NCBI GenBank assembly: GCA_029907255.1
Contig: JARYMF010000003.1
Span: 190,061-254,060 of the forward strand
Length of the DNA: 64,000 nt
Direction: 5' to 3'
From: Armatimonadota bacterium
GTDB taxonomy: Bacteria > Armatimonadota > UBA5829 > DTJY01
Shown: positions 46,886 through 55,741 of the stretch, in pieces
How the letters are laid out: the number at the start of each line of letters is the position of its first letter
Numbering within the stretch: the stretch's first letter is position 1
Translations under genes and position numbers: made by a program
Notes under the pieces: model-generated
The model's input: only the letters and a program-made list of their open reading frames with translations
Told to the model about the DNA's origin: nothing
Databases searched by the model: none

Positions 46886-47680
46886 ATGTTTCCTATACAT
46901 GTAGCTGCAGTACAGTACGCCACGGAAATGTATGATAAAACACACAATACAGATAAGGCAATTCACTTGCTCGACAAAGCGGCCCACTTAGCCGATTTAG
47001 TTCTCTTGCCGGAAATTTCTTTTACAGGCTATTGGCTTGGAAAAGATATGAAGCGTTTTGCAGAACCTGTTCCTGGACCTCTAACAACAATTGTCTCCCA
47101 GATAGCGGTTACGAGAAATGCGTGGATATGTTTCGGTCTTGCCGAACGTGAAGGTGATAAGATTTACAATACAGCAGTGTTGATTGGAGCCGATGGAAAT
47201 ATTGTTGGAAAACACAGAAAGGTTCACTTATTTCAAGCTGACCTTGAAGCAGGATTTTCGCCGGGAAATGAGCTTTCTGTATTTGAAACAAGTCTGGGGC
47301 GAATTGGAATCTTGGTTTGTTATGACGCCTTCCATATCGAAAGCATAAGAGTCCTTGACCTAAAAGGCGCACAAATCGTGTTAATGCCAAGTGTAGGTCT
47401 CTCTGCCCCAGACGAGATTGAAGATACAATGCGGTCATGGGAAATCGTTCTAACAGCCAATTCAAAATTTGGCAGATGTTATGTCGTATGGGCAAATAAA
47501 ATTGGCAAAGACAATAATCTTATTTGCATTGGCAATAGCATGATTCTTGACCCAAATGGCAATATAATTGCAAGGGGTGGAACGGAAGAAGAGATAGTCC
47601 GCGCACAAATTCAGCTTGAACCCAAAATGCCACGTGAAGGTCGCCGCCCTGAGCTATACACACCAATATGCACAGTTTAA
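46886..47680 (+). CDS. Carbon-nitrogen hydrolase (nitrilase superfamily)
   Basis: 264 residues. Catalytic Glu in LVLLPEISFTGYW, Lys in GKHRKVHLF, Cys in GILVCYDAFHIES, plus the usual FGLAEREGDKIYNTAVLIGADG. Family members hydrolyse amides, N-carbamoyl compounds or nitriles. GGAGG precedes the start. It is followed after 19 bases by a DUF72 gene on the same strand. Confidence 0.9.
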   Translation: MFPIHVAAVQYATEMYDKTHNTDKAIHLLDKAAHLADLVLLPEISFTGYWLGKDMKRFAEPVPGPLTTIVSQIAVTRNAWICFGLAEREGDKIYNTAVLIGADGNIVGKHRKVHLFQADLEAGFSPGNELSVFETSLGRIGILVCYDAFHIESIRVLDLKGAQIVLMPSVGLSAPDEIEDTMRSWEIVLTANSKFGRCYVVWANKIGKDNNLICIGNSMILDPNGNIIARGGTEEEIVRAQIQLEPKMPREGRRPELYTPICTV

Positions 47681-47699
47681 ATTGATTTAAGGTGACGCC

Positions 47700-48425
47700 A
47701 TGAAGAATCGGGCATACATTGGCACATCAGGATGGAATTATAACCACTGGGTGGACGTTTTCTATCCGAAAGGCTTGCCTAGTAAAAAATGGCTTGAGTT
47801 TTATGCTCAATATTTTGATACAGTAGAAATTAATTTCTCGTTTTATCGGTTGCCCGAGCGCGAGACTTTCGAAAAATGGCGCAACGAATCACCAGAAGGT
47901 TTTACCTTTGCAGTCAAGGCAAGCAGGTACCTAACTCATCAAAAAAGATTAAAAGATGCAAAAGAACCACTGGAAAGGATAATTAACAATGCACGTGGAT
48001 TAGGCGAAAAGCTAGGCCCAATTTTGTACCAGCTTCCGCCAAGTTTTAAAATAGATTTGGAAAGACTTCAGAGCTTCCTTGAATTGCTCCCAAAGGACCT
48101 CCGACATGTAATGGAATTTCGTAATCCGAGCTGGCAAGTAGATGAAGTTTTCAATTTGCTGAAAGAATATTCTGTAGGTTATTGCATTATGAGCGCGCCT
48201 GGTTTGCCGCGGATTATCAAAGCGACAGCACCTTTTGCCTATATTCGCATGCATAGCGGCGGTATTGAAACCGAAGGCAACTATGAAGAACAAATGCTTG
48301 AATGGTGGGCTGAACAAGTAAAAGAAATGCTCGAGAATGTGGACGTTTATGTGTACTTTAATAATGACTATAAAGGCTTTGCGATACAAAACGCAAAAAG
48401 ACTCAAAGAACTAGTGGGGTTTTAA
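47700..48425 (+). CDS. DUF72 (YecE-like) protein
   Basis: 241 residues of the YecE-like TIM barrel: YIGTSGWNYNHWVDVFYPKG, FDTVEINFSFYRLP, FTFAVKASRYLTHQKRL, GPILYQLPPSFK, HVMEFRNPSW, YIRMHSGG and VYVYFNNDYKGFAIQNA. The family is widespread and of unknown function, possibly a metal- or sugar-related isomerase fold. It overlaps the end of hydE by four bases in convergent orientation. Confidence 0.92.
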   Translation: MKNRAYIGTSGWNYNHWVDVFYPKGLPSKKWLEFYAQYFDTVEINFSFYRLPERETFEKWRNESPEGFTFAVKASRYLTHQKRLKDAKEPLERIINNARGLGEKLGPILYQLPPSFKIDLERLQSFLELLPKDLRHVMEFRNPSWQVDEVFNLLKEYSVGYCIMSAPGLPRIIKATAPFAYIRMHSGGIETEGNYEEQMLEWWAEQVKEMLENVDVYVYFNNDYKGFAIQNAKRLKELVGF

Positions 48426-49462
48426 AGTCTCTTCTTTAGTGAATGCCCTGGTCCAGTAGCCACCTTTCTGCCAATTGACTCAATCCTAGCACGTATGTCC
48501 GCCAAAGCTTGCTGAGGATCTTCGGTAATGCACCGCTTAGCAGGATAGATCTCATAGTGAACGCGGTATTCGAGCGGGGTAAAGTTTGGCATAACAACAT
48601 TTGCGCCAGCCATTAGAGCCTTTTCTCGTCCAAATGGGTCGACTGTTCCCACAGCTGTGGTTGCAGGTATAAGAGCATTTCGCGTTACGATTCGAACAAC
48701 AGCAACCATTTTTAGGCTCATCCCAAGGCTTCCGCCAGGATAGTTGGCTAGTGGTGTGTTGGGGTGGGGAATAAAAGGGCCAATTCCAACCATATCCGCA
48801 TCCAATTCTTTCACGAAGAGTGCATCATCTGCTAGGTCGGCTACAGACTGACCTGGCAAGCCAACTATGTTTCCAGCGCCAACCTGATAGCCGTGCTCGC
48901 GCAGATTATTCAAACAACGCAATCTATTTTCAAAAGACATACCGGGATGAAGCCGCCTATATAACTCCGAATTTGCTGTTTCGTGTCGAAGAAGGAACCT
49001 ATCTGCGCCGGCTTTTTTCATTATCCTGTAGTCTTCCGATGAACGCTCGCCAATGCAGAGAGTAACAGCGCAATCCACCTCGGATTTAATTTTTTGAATA
49101 ATTTCAGCCATTCGCTCGGCAGTGAACCAGGGGTCTTCACCAGATTGGAGAACTACAGTGCCAACGCCATATTTTCCAACCTTAACTGCGGCCTTAACAA
49201 CTTCGTCAATGCCCATGCGATATCTTCGAACTTTGGCATTTTCTAGCCTCAGTCCGCAGTATAGGCAATTCCTCATACAAATGTTAGAGAATTCTATCAA
49301 TCCCCGAATATGAACATCATCGCCACATTCTTTTTTTCGCACCTGATCAGCAACTGCAAAAAGGCGGGCTACACTTTCCTTATCGTCAAGTGATAAGAGG
49401 CGTATAATCTCTTCTCTGCTTAGATTGCCAGTTTCAATGGCTTTTTCAAATAGGGAATCCAT
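48422..49462 (-). CDS. hydE: [FeFe]-hydrogenase maturase HydE (radical SAM)
   Basis: 346 residues. The radical SAM motif is CMRNCLYC in FSNICMRNCLYCGLRLEN; GTVVLQSGEDPWF and RFLLRHETANSELYRRLHPG are HydE-type, and the late GREKALMAGANVVMPN is conserved. HydE helps build the diiron subsite of the H-cluster. It follows hydG by 23 bases, making a hydA-hydG-hydE order. HydF, the scaffold GTPase also needed, is not in this window. Confidence 0.95.
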   Translation of the reverse strand: MDSLFEKAIETGNLSREEIIRLLSLDDKESVARLFAVADQVRKKECGDDVHIRGLIEFSNICMRNCLYCGLRLENAKVRRYRMGIDEVVKAAVKVGKYGVGTVVLQSGEDPWFTAERMAEIIQKIKSEVDCAVTLCIGERSSEDYRIMKKAGADRFLLRHETANSELYRRLHPGMSFENRLRCLNNLREHGYQVGAGNIVGLPGQSVADLADDALFVKELDADMVGIGPFIPHPNTPLANYPGGSLGMSLKMVAVVRIVTRNALIPATTAVGTVDPFGREKALMAGANVVMPNFTPLEYRVHYEIYPAKRCITEDPQQALADIRARIESIGRKVATGPGHSLKKRL

Positions 49463-49485
49463 AGTTTTGAGCTGACAAAGTGGCC

Positions 49486-50874
49486 TTATACGTAAAGATC
49501 ACGTTTTCCTGAGCGAAGCTCTTCAAGGAGTCGTCGTGTCCGCGTGCGCATCTCTGCCGGTAACTCTTCGAGCGATTTGTCTACAACTTTTTGACCTGCA
49601 GCACGAGTAGAAGGGGTCGCATGATCAAGTAGGTATTCTTCAAAAGACAAGATTGCGTTCGGCAGGCACATTTGTCCAATATTGCCCGTTTTTGCCAAAG
49701 ACATAAACCTATCGCCAGTTCGCTTTAGTCGGTAGCATGCGGTGCAAAAGCTTGGAATATAGCCTTTTTTAATTATTGTCGCCACAAGCTCCTCAAGCGA
49801 CCTAGTATCTCCTATCTCGAATTGCTCAGCCTCTGGAGCATGTTTTTGTCGCCGTTTGTATCCACCAGGAGAGGTTACAGACCCAGCGCTAATTTGCGAT
49901 ACCCCTAATGCGAAGAGTTCATCACGAAATTCGGGCCTTTCTCTGGTAGTAAGAATGATTCCAGTGTATGGAACTGCTAGTCTTATGGAAGCGATTATTT
50001 TCCGAAATTCGAAGTCAGTAACAGGGTAGGGCGGCTTTGCTGCAAGAGGAGCATTAAGCGCAGGTTCAAGTCGTGGTACTGAAATTGTATGCGGCCCGAT
50101 TCCAAAATTTTCTTCTAAACTCCGTATGTGAGCTAGCATCGCAACACATTCATATTTGTAGTCATAAAGTCCAAAGAGAACGCCAATGCCTACATCGTCA
50201 ATCCCCGCTTCAAAAGCCCTGTTAATAGCTGTAAGCCTCCACTCATAATTGGCTTTGGGACCAGATGGGTGAACATATTTGTAAATGCTTGGGTGGTATG
50301 TCTCTTGAAATAATTGATACGTGCCAATGCCACACGCTTTCAAGCGGCGAAAATCTTCTACGGTAAGCGGTGCACTGTTTACATTTACTCGGCGAATTTC
50401 TCCATCAGGGGTGCGAACACTATATACAGCAGATATGACTTCCTCCATGTAGTCTATTCCCGAGTAATGAGGATGTTCTCCAAATACAAGGAGTAATCTC
50501 TTATGACCTTCTGCCAGAAGAATTTTGACTTCCTCGCGAACCTCATCAACCGTAAGGCATCGCCGCTCAAGATCCTTATTGTCCCTTCTGAACCCACAGT
50601 ATAGACAGTTATTCGCGCAGTAGTTTGAAACGTAGAGTGGTGCAAAAAATACAAGCCGTTTCCCGTATACTTTCTCCTTTACTTCTCTCGCCGCTAGAAA
50701 AACTTGCTCCAAGAGGTCTAGGTCTTCGAGGGCAAGCAGACTGGCAAACTCCGATAAAGAAAGACCCTTCAACGCACGAGCTTTGTCCAATATTGACTCA
50801 ATTTCGAGTCTCGAGGGCTTTGCAGAGTCCTTGAGGATTTCCTCTATTTCATTCCTTTCGATTACTTCAAGCAT
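49486..50874 (-). CDS. hydG: [FeFe]-hydrogenase maturase HydG (tyrosine lyase, radical SAM)
   Basis: 462 residues. Radical SAM motif CANNCLYC in YVSNYCANNCLYCGFRRDNKD, and the C-terminal second-cluster motif CTACYRLKRTGDRFMSLA...GQMC (Cys-x2-Cys, then a Cys 22 residues later) that marks HydG rather than ThiH. HydG splits tyrosine to make CO and cyanide ligands for the H-cluster. It sits between hydA and hydE. Confidence 0.96.
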   Translation of the reverse strand: MLEVIERNEIEEILKDSAKPSRLEIESILDKARALKGLSLSEFASLLALEDLDLLEQVFLAAREVKEKVYGKRLVFFAPLYVSNYCANNCLYCGFRRDNKDLERRCLTVDEVREEVKILLAEGHKRLLLVFGEHPHYSGIDYMEEVISAVYSVRTPDGEIRRVNVNSAPLTVEDFRRLKACGIGTYQLFQETYHPSIYKYVHPSGPKANYEWRLTAINRAFEAGIDDVGIGVLFGLYDYKYECVAMLAHIRSLEENFGIGPHTISVPRLEPALNAPLAAKPPYPVTDFEFRKIIASIRLAVPYTGIILTTRERPEFRDELFALGVSQISAGSVTSPGGYKRRQKHAPEAEQFEIGDTRSLEELVATIIKKGYIPSFCTACYRLKRTGDRFMSLAKTGNIGQMCLPNAILSFEEYLLDHATPSTRAAGQKVVDKSLEELPAEMRTRTRRLLEELRSGKRDLYV

Positions 50875-50964
50875 ACCCTTTATCCGACGAGAATGCTTTT
50901 CCTTGAAATCGCTGGTATCTGGAGTATGAAATTTATAGCTTATTAAATAAACATGGATTCTTTG

Positions 50965-51028
50965 ATGAGCAAAGCCTCAGCTTGTCGCCAAAGCGGCTGT
51001 CAAACATCACTGCCAAGGCTTTGCTCAT
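50965..51028. repeat. Long inverted repeat between hydA and hydG
   Basis: A perfect 13-base arm ATGAGCAAAGCCT at 50965-50977 pairs with AGGCTTTGCTCAT at 51016-51028. A/T-rich flanks match again (ATTAAATAAA on both outer sides), and the loop contains a smaller CAGC/GCTG hairpin. It lies downstream of the hydA stop in the leftward unit and may terminate or process the mRNA before the maturase genes. One copy only, so not a mobile element by evidence here. Confidence 0.6.
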
Positions 51029-51072
51029 GTTGATTTATTTAATTTAACCTCTTCTGCAGAAAAAGTGTTTTG

Positions 51073-52848
51073 CTATGTTGAATGAGTTAACTGCTGCCTA
51101 GATTCTTTACTCTTAGGTGCTAGCTTTTTGTCCCTTCGAGTATAGTGAGTATGCAGAAGCTTGTGTGACATTTCGCCCAAGGGCTCTTTAAGGAATGTCT
51201 CATATAGCTCGATAATTGCCGGGTTCTCGTGAGACTTCCTAATAGGCATTAGGCGATCTGCAAGATAGATTGCTTCTGCCCGAGCCTTTCGTATCTCAGG
51301 CGATGTTGGGAATGGCTGACCGCCACCACCAAGGCAACCACCGGGACACGCCATTATTTCTATGAACTGATGGTCCGATTTGCCTTCCTTTATTAGATCA
51401 AGTAGCTTTCTAGCATTCCCTAGGCCATGTGCTACTGCAGCCTTGACTTTAACCCCATCTATATCAACCGTTGCCTCTCGCACGCCTTCCATTCCGCGAA
51501 CGGCTGTAATTTCAATGTTTTCCAATGGTTTGCCAGTGATGACTTCATAGGCCGTTCTCAGCGCCGCCTCCATGACGCCTCCTGTTGCACCAAAAATTAC
51601 TCCGGCGCCAGTAGATATACCCAAAGGTACATCAAATTCGCTATCAGGCAAGTTTGGAAGATCTATGCCTGCCTCCTTGATCATTCCAGCCGCTTCACGG
51701 GTTGTCAGCACATAGTCAACGTCTTTATACCCACTTGCACGCATCTCAGGCCTTTCAGCCTCGAATTTCTTTGCAGTACAAGGCATTATTGAAACCACAA
51801 CCATTTTTGCAGGATCAACGCCTATCTTTTGAGCATAATATGTCTTCGCTATCGCGCCAAACATTTGCTGTGGCGATTTGCACGTTGAGAGATGCGGCAG
51901 TTGGTCGGGATAGAAATGCTCAATGAATTTAATCCAGCCTGGGCTGCAAGAGGTAATCATTGGCAGAGTTCCGCCTTTCTTCAACCGCTGGATTAACTCA
52001 TGGCCTTCTTCCATTATTGTTAGGTCAGCCGTAAAGTCTGTATCAAATACCTTGTCGTATCCAAGCATGCGTAGTGCTGTTACCATTTTGCCAGTAACCA
52101 AGCTACCAGGCGGCATGCCGAACTCTTCACCAATTGTTGCCCGAACAGCTGGTGCAACCTGCACAATCACAAACTTATTAGGATCATCAATGGCCTGCCA
52201 AATTTCAGGGGCCGGATCCTTTGCCTTCAGTGCACCGGTTGGACATCTATCAATGCACTGACCACAATAAACACAAACGACCTCTGCTAGTTCTTTATCG
52301 AAAGGAGGACCGATTTCAGTATGCCAGCCGCGGTTGTGGGCAAAAAGGGCACCAACAGTTTGGATTTCATGGCATACCCGAACGCATCTCTTGCAGAGAA
52401 TGCACTTTTCAGGATTCCTAATTATCGATGGATTTGATTCATCTTTCTTGTGATTATGGCGCTCGCCTTGGAAACGAACCTTCTGAATTCCAAGTTCTTT
52501 CGCAAACTTCTGGAGTTCACACTTCTGATTTGCCGAACAAGTAAGGCACTCTTGCGGATGGTTCGCTAGCAAAAGTTCTACTATCATGCGCCGTGCTTCT
52601 CGAACTTTTGGAGAGTGTGTATTGACATTCAAGCCCTCCGACACTGGATATGCACACGACGGGCACAATAACCTCTGGCCTTCTACTTCCACAACGCAGA
52701 TTCTACATACACCTTCTACGCTTAAATCTGGATGATAGCAAAGAGTAGGAATATAGATGCCTGCCTGTTGTGCCGCCTGAAGAATAGTCATTCCTTCTTC
52801 AGCCACAACCTTTTGGCCATTGATTGTCATGTTTATTTTCTTACCCAT
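51073..52848 (-). CDS. hydA: [FeFe]-hydrogenase catalytic subunit HydA, NAD-linked type
   Basis: About 591 residues from the ATG at 52848, which has AAAGGA eight bases upstream; an in-frame ATG at 52857 lies within the site. N-terminus: [2Fe-2S] cysteines near residues 40-65, a His-Cys [4Fe-4S] site (NHPQECLTC), then two [4Fe-4S] clusters near 150-205. H-cluster motifs: TSCSPGW (residue 302 on), MPCTAKKFEAERPE and ACPGGCLGGGGQP. The cysteine that usually passes protons (TSCCP) is Ser here. The protein reduces protons with electrons from the HydB/HydC NADH module. The start overlaps the end of hydB. Confidence 0.95.
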   Translation of the reverse strand: MGKKINMTINGQKVVAEEGMTILQAAQQAGIYIPTLCYHPDLSVEGVCRICVVEVEGQRLLCPSCAYPVSEGLNVNTHSPKVREARRMIVELLLANHPQECLTCSANQKCELQKFAKELGIQKVRFQGERHNHKKDESNPSIIRNPEKCILCKRCVRVCHEIQTVGALFAHNRGWHTEIGPPFDKELAEVVCVYCGQCIDRCPTGALKAKDPAPEIWQAIDDPNKFVIVQVAPAVRATIGEEFGMPPGSLVTGKMVTALRMLGYDKVFDTDFTADLTIMEEGHELIQRLKKGGTLPMITSCSPGWIKFIEHFYPDQLPHLSTCKSPQQMFGAIAKTYYAQKIGVDPAKMVVVSIMPCTAKKFEAERPEMRASGYKDVDYVLTTREAAGMIKEAGIDLPNLPDSEFDVPLGISTGAGVIFGATGGVMEAALRTAYEVITGKPLENIEITAVRGMEGVREATVDIDGVKVKAAVAHGLGNARKLLDLIKEGKSDHQFIEIMACPGGCLGGGGQPFPTSPEIRKARAEAIYLADRLMPIRKSHENPAIIELYETFLKEPLGEMSHKLLHTHYTRRDKKLAPKSKESRQQLTHST

Positions 52849-54469
52849 CTTTTCCATCCTTTCCGTTGCCCATTGTGCATACGCCGGTTGGACATTCTCC
52901 GTCAGCTACATGGGCAAGATACTCATCGCTAAACAGTTTATAGCTAGTTGCGAATGCCGTTCCTGCGAACTGGCCAAGCCCACACCTGGATGAGACAGCT
53001 AGGTTATTTGCGAGCTCCTGCATCAGTTCTACATCCCCAGGCTTTCCTTCGCCATTAATCCAATTGCTCGCAATTTCAAGCATTCGCTTCGTGCCTTCGC
53101 GGCACGGTATGCACTGCCCACACGATTCATGAACGAAAAACTCAAGGCAGTTGTGCACAAGGTCAACAATGCACTTGTCTTCATCTATTACTATAAGAGC
53201 GCCCGCACCCGGAGGAAGATCTTCATATGCAAAACGCCTATCGAGACTTTCTTTACCAACGCAAATGCCTGACGGCCCACCAATTAAAACAGCCTTAATG
53301 TCCTTGCCAGACTTAGTTCCACCAGCCATCTCGTAAAGAATTTCTCGCATAGTGGTTCCAAATGGAACTTCTATAACGCCAGGCTGGAGAACATCGCCAC
53401 ATGGCGTGAATATCTTCGTACCTTTGCTTCTTTCTGTGCCAATGCTGTTAAACCAATCGGCACCATTTAATATAATTTGAGGTATATTGGCTAATGTCTC
53501 GACGTTATTTATAACCGTAGGCGCTCCCCAAAGTCCTTGGGTCGGCGGATAAGGTGGCTTTACCATTGACTCGCCCCTCCGCCCTTCGAGCGACTCAATG
53601 AGTGCGGTTTCCTCTCCACAAACATAAGCACCGGCGCCCTTGAAAACTTCGATATCGAAATTGAAACCGCTATCGAAGATGTTTTCGCCAAGAAGGTTCA
53701 TTTGTTTCGCATCTTCAATAGCCTTGTTCAATTTTTCTATAGATTGCTTATACTCGCCTCTTACGTAAATATAGCCTTTGTTAGCGCCAACAGCATATCC
53801 AGCAATTATCATCGCTTCGATTATGCTATGAGGGTCGCCTTCCATTATAAGCCGGTCTTTGAAGTTTCCAGGCTCGCCCTCATCTGCGTTGCAGATTACG
53901 GTCTTCGGCTGACCGGTTGCATTCCGTGTTGCCTCCCACTTGATTCCTGTAGGAAATGCTGCGCCTCCACGGCCTCTAAGATTCGATTTCTTTACTTCTT
54001 CTATGACATCTTCGGGCGACATTGAGGTGAGCGCCTTGCCTAGTGCCTCATAGCCATTATTTGCGATATATTCCTCAATTGATTCGGGGTTTATAACGCC
54101 AGCATTTCGAAGAACTATTCTTTGCTGACGTGCTACAAAGGGAATCTCTGGTGCTTTAAAGGCTTTCTTAGCCAACTCTGGAGCACGATAAAGCAATCTC
54201 TGAACAATTCGGCCGTTCAGAAGGTGCTCCCTAACTATTTCCCCTGCATCCTGAGGCGTTAAGTTACAGTAGATTGTGCCCTCAGGGTAGATGACTATTA
54301 CCGGTCCGCATTCAGATATGCCGAGGCAACCTGTCTCTACAACACGGATTTCGTCTTCCAATCCGTTTAAGCGTATTTCCTCTTTGAGAGCGGCCTCAAC
54401 TGCTCTACTTCCTTTAAGTACACATGGAGTAGCATTGCAAATTAAAATATGTGATCTATAGAATGGCAT
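52841..54469 (-). CDS. hydB: NADH-binding flavoprotein subunit HydB (NuoF-like), lacking the C-terminal ferredoxin domain
   Basis: 542 residues. Residues 1-95 form a thioredoxin-like [2Fe-2S] domain (CNATPCVLKGSRAVEAAL, ETGCLGISECGPVIVI); NuoF follows with the FMN/NADH-binding GRGGAAFPTG, GEPGNFKDR, YVRGEYKQS and GAYVCGEETALIESLEG, then the [4Fe-4S] motif SCGQCIPCREGTKRM. It ends 22 residues after LAHVADGE (CPTGVCTMGNGKDGKDG), where typical bifurcating HydB proteins continue with two more [4Fe-4S] clusters. ATG directly follows the hydC stop, with AGGAAAG overlapping the hydC end. Confidence 0.93.
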   Translation of the reverse strand: MPFYRSHILICNATPCVLKGSRAVEAALKEEIRLNGLEDEIRVVETGCLGISECGPVIVIYPEGTIYCNLTPQDAGEIVREHLLNGRIVQRLLYRAPELAKKAFKAPEIPFVARQQRIVLRNAGVINPESIEEYIANNGYEALGKALTSMSPEDVIEEVKKSNLRGRGGAAFPTGIKWEATRNATGQPKTVICNADEGEPGNFKDRLIMEGDPHSIIEAMIIAGYAVGANKGYIYVRGEYKQSIEKLNKAIEDAKQMNLLGENIFDSGFNFDIEVFKGAGAYVCGEETALIESLEGRRGESMVKPPYPPTQGLWGAPTVINNVETLANIPQIILNGADWFNSIGTERSKGTKIFTPCGDVLQPGVIEVPFGTTMREILYEMAGGTKSGKDIKAVLIGGPSGICVGKESLDRRFAYEDLPPGAGALIVIDEDKCIVDLVHNCLEFFVHESCGQCIPCREGTKRMLEIASNWINGEGKPGDVELMQELANNLAVSSRCGLGQFAGTAFATSYKLFSDEYLAHVADGECPTGVCTMGNGKDGKDG

Positions 54470-54973
54470 TTAGCTTTCCTCCTGCCTGTATCTTGCAAGA
54501 ATCTCCGGTATCTTCTCAGGTGTCAGGTTGCCGTAAATATCATCATCAATCATAATTACTGGACCAACACCGCAGACACCAAGACAGCTTGTCAATTCCA
54601 GGGAAAAATGACCATCTTCTGTCATCTCACCCGGCTCAATATCAAGCTCATCCTTGATCGCCGAAAGTATGGCTTTTGACCCTCCAATATGGCACGGAGC
54701 GCTATTGCATACCTTGATTACGTGCGTGCCTTTAGGTATTATGGAAAACAACGTATAGAATGTCGCCGTGCCATATACCTCGCTTACAGGAATGCAAAGT
54801 TCATCGGCAATTATTTCTAATGCACTTTCTGGCAAATAGCCATACTTTGCCTGGACTTCGTGAAGTATTGGCAGTAGATTGCCTCTAAATGCATCGTGCT
54901 TTGCGACGATGCTCTTCACATCTTCAAGGTTTACGTGGGAAAAGCGCTCTGCAGACTTTTGCGTAGATTTCAA
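54470..54973 (-). CDS. hydC: NuoE-like [2Fe-2S] subunit HydC
   Basis: 167 residues from a TTG with GGAGGT well placed. Cysteine set CNSAPCHIGG and LTSCLGVCGVGPVIMI binds one [2Fe-2S] cluster; an N-terminal helical domain (RGNLLPILHEVQAKYGYLPES) is typical of NuoE. It passes electrons between NADH-oxidising HydB and HydA. It directly abuts hydB and follows the HndB-like gene by 34 bases. Confidence 0.94.
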   Translation of the reverse strand: MKSTQKSAERFSHVNLEDVKSIVAKHDAFRGNLLPILHEVQAKYGYLPESALEIIADELCIPVSEVYGTATFYTLFSIIPKGTHVIKVCNSAPCHIGGSKAILSAIKDELDIEPGEMTEDGHFSLELTSCLGVCGVGPVIMIDDDIYGNLTPEKIPEILARYRQEES

Positions 54974-55007
54974 ATTAACACCTCCATAAGAATGTTTCCA
55001 GCAACTG

Positions 55008-55376
55008 CTAGGCTTCGGCCGTTGTGACTACCCATTCACCGACGATGTTACCATTTACGAGGTGCTGACTAACTATCGTTCGCGCTCTTTCAGGAGTTAC
55101 GTAGCCATAAGTAACTCCCGGCTCGCCGGCTCTGAAAACATCAACTAATGGTTCCTGCGAACATAAACCTTTGCAGCCAGCTTGGACAACCAATACATCT
55201 TTGATTCCGCGCTTGTCCAGTTCGTCCAAAATTGCATTTAATACGTTTTTCGCGCCGGCTGCTATGCCGCAAGTCCCCATAGCAACTACAACTTTTGCTC
55301 TCTGCTTGCCATCTCGAATTCTTAAATCTTGCTGGGCTTTTTCTCGAATTCTATGCAGCTCATCAAGAGACTTCAT
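55008..55376 (-). CDS. Small thioredoxin-like iron-sulfur protein (HndB/HydD type)
   Basis: 122 residues. MGTCGIAAGAKNVLNAILDELDKRG and VVQAGCKGLCSQEPLVDVF give three cysteines in the arrangement of the HndB subunit of NADP/NAD-linked [FeFe] hydrogenases; a fourth Cys is absent, as in other HndB-like proteins. It is the first gene of the leftward hydrogenase unit and has AAAGGAAAG before the ATG. Probably an accessory electron-transfer or structural subunit. Confidence 0.88.
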   Translation of the reverse strand: MKSLDELHRIREKAQQDLRIRDGKQRAKVVVAMGTCGIAAGAKNVLNAILDELDKRGIKDVLVVQAGCKGLCSQEPLVDVFRAGEPGVTYGYVTPERARTIVSQHLVNGNIVGEWVVTTAEA

Positions 55377-55670
55377 TGGAATCTTTCCTTTCTACGTTTC
55401 AAAAACAATAAGCGCACAAGGCATTCATTCTACAATTGCTTCTCTAATTTTTGCTCCCCATGCCTCCGAATATGGTCGTTCAAAATTTTATCACACATGA
55501 AGTGAGTTTCGCAATGAAAGACCGCTCCACGAGCAACCAGCCTTACTAACTTGCGTTACTCGCCCCTTTTTTCCAGTAAAATAGATTAGCAGCGGTGGAT
55601 TAAAAATGGGGTAAGAAACCGTTAATTTTGCTTTAAATTGTAATAATAAAACGCCCTAGCAAAATAAATA
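55377..55670. other. Divergent intergenic region between the hydrogenase and fur units
   Basis: 294 bases. It holds the leader and unresolved promoter of the leftward hydrogenase operon on its left part and ends at the fur promoter. I could not pick out a convincing redox-regulator (Rex-like) operator. Confidence 0.4.
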
Positions 55671-55700
55671 TTGACGAACTACGGGAAATAATGGTAGAAT
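55671..55700 (+). promoter_or_regulatory. fur-feoAB promoter
   Basis: TTGACG at 55671-55676, 18-base spacer, TAGAAT at 55695-55700. The -10 box overlaps the left arm of the palindrome at 55698-55730. Confidence 0.7.
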
Positions 55701-55730
55701 TGCAATTGAGATTGAGTCTCAATTGCAATT
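55698..55730. promoter_or_regulatory. Fur operator candidate (14-base arms)
   Basis: Left arm AATTGCAATTGAGA and its exact reverse complement TCTCAATTGCAATT, separated by TTGAG, cover the -10 box and transcription start. The inner part TTGAGATTGAGTCTCAA has the spacing of a Fur-family box. Binding of the adjacent Fur protein, repressing fur-feoAB when iron is plentiful, is inferred. Confidence 0.75.
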
Positions 55731-55741
55731 TGGAGATAAAA

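Noticed and set aside
50965-51028. Miniature transposon (MITE) for the inverted repeat near hydG
   Set aside because: Only one copy is visible and no target-site duplication frames it; a termination or processing hairpin is simpler.
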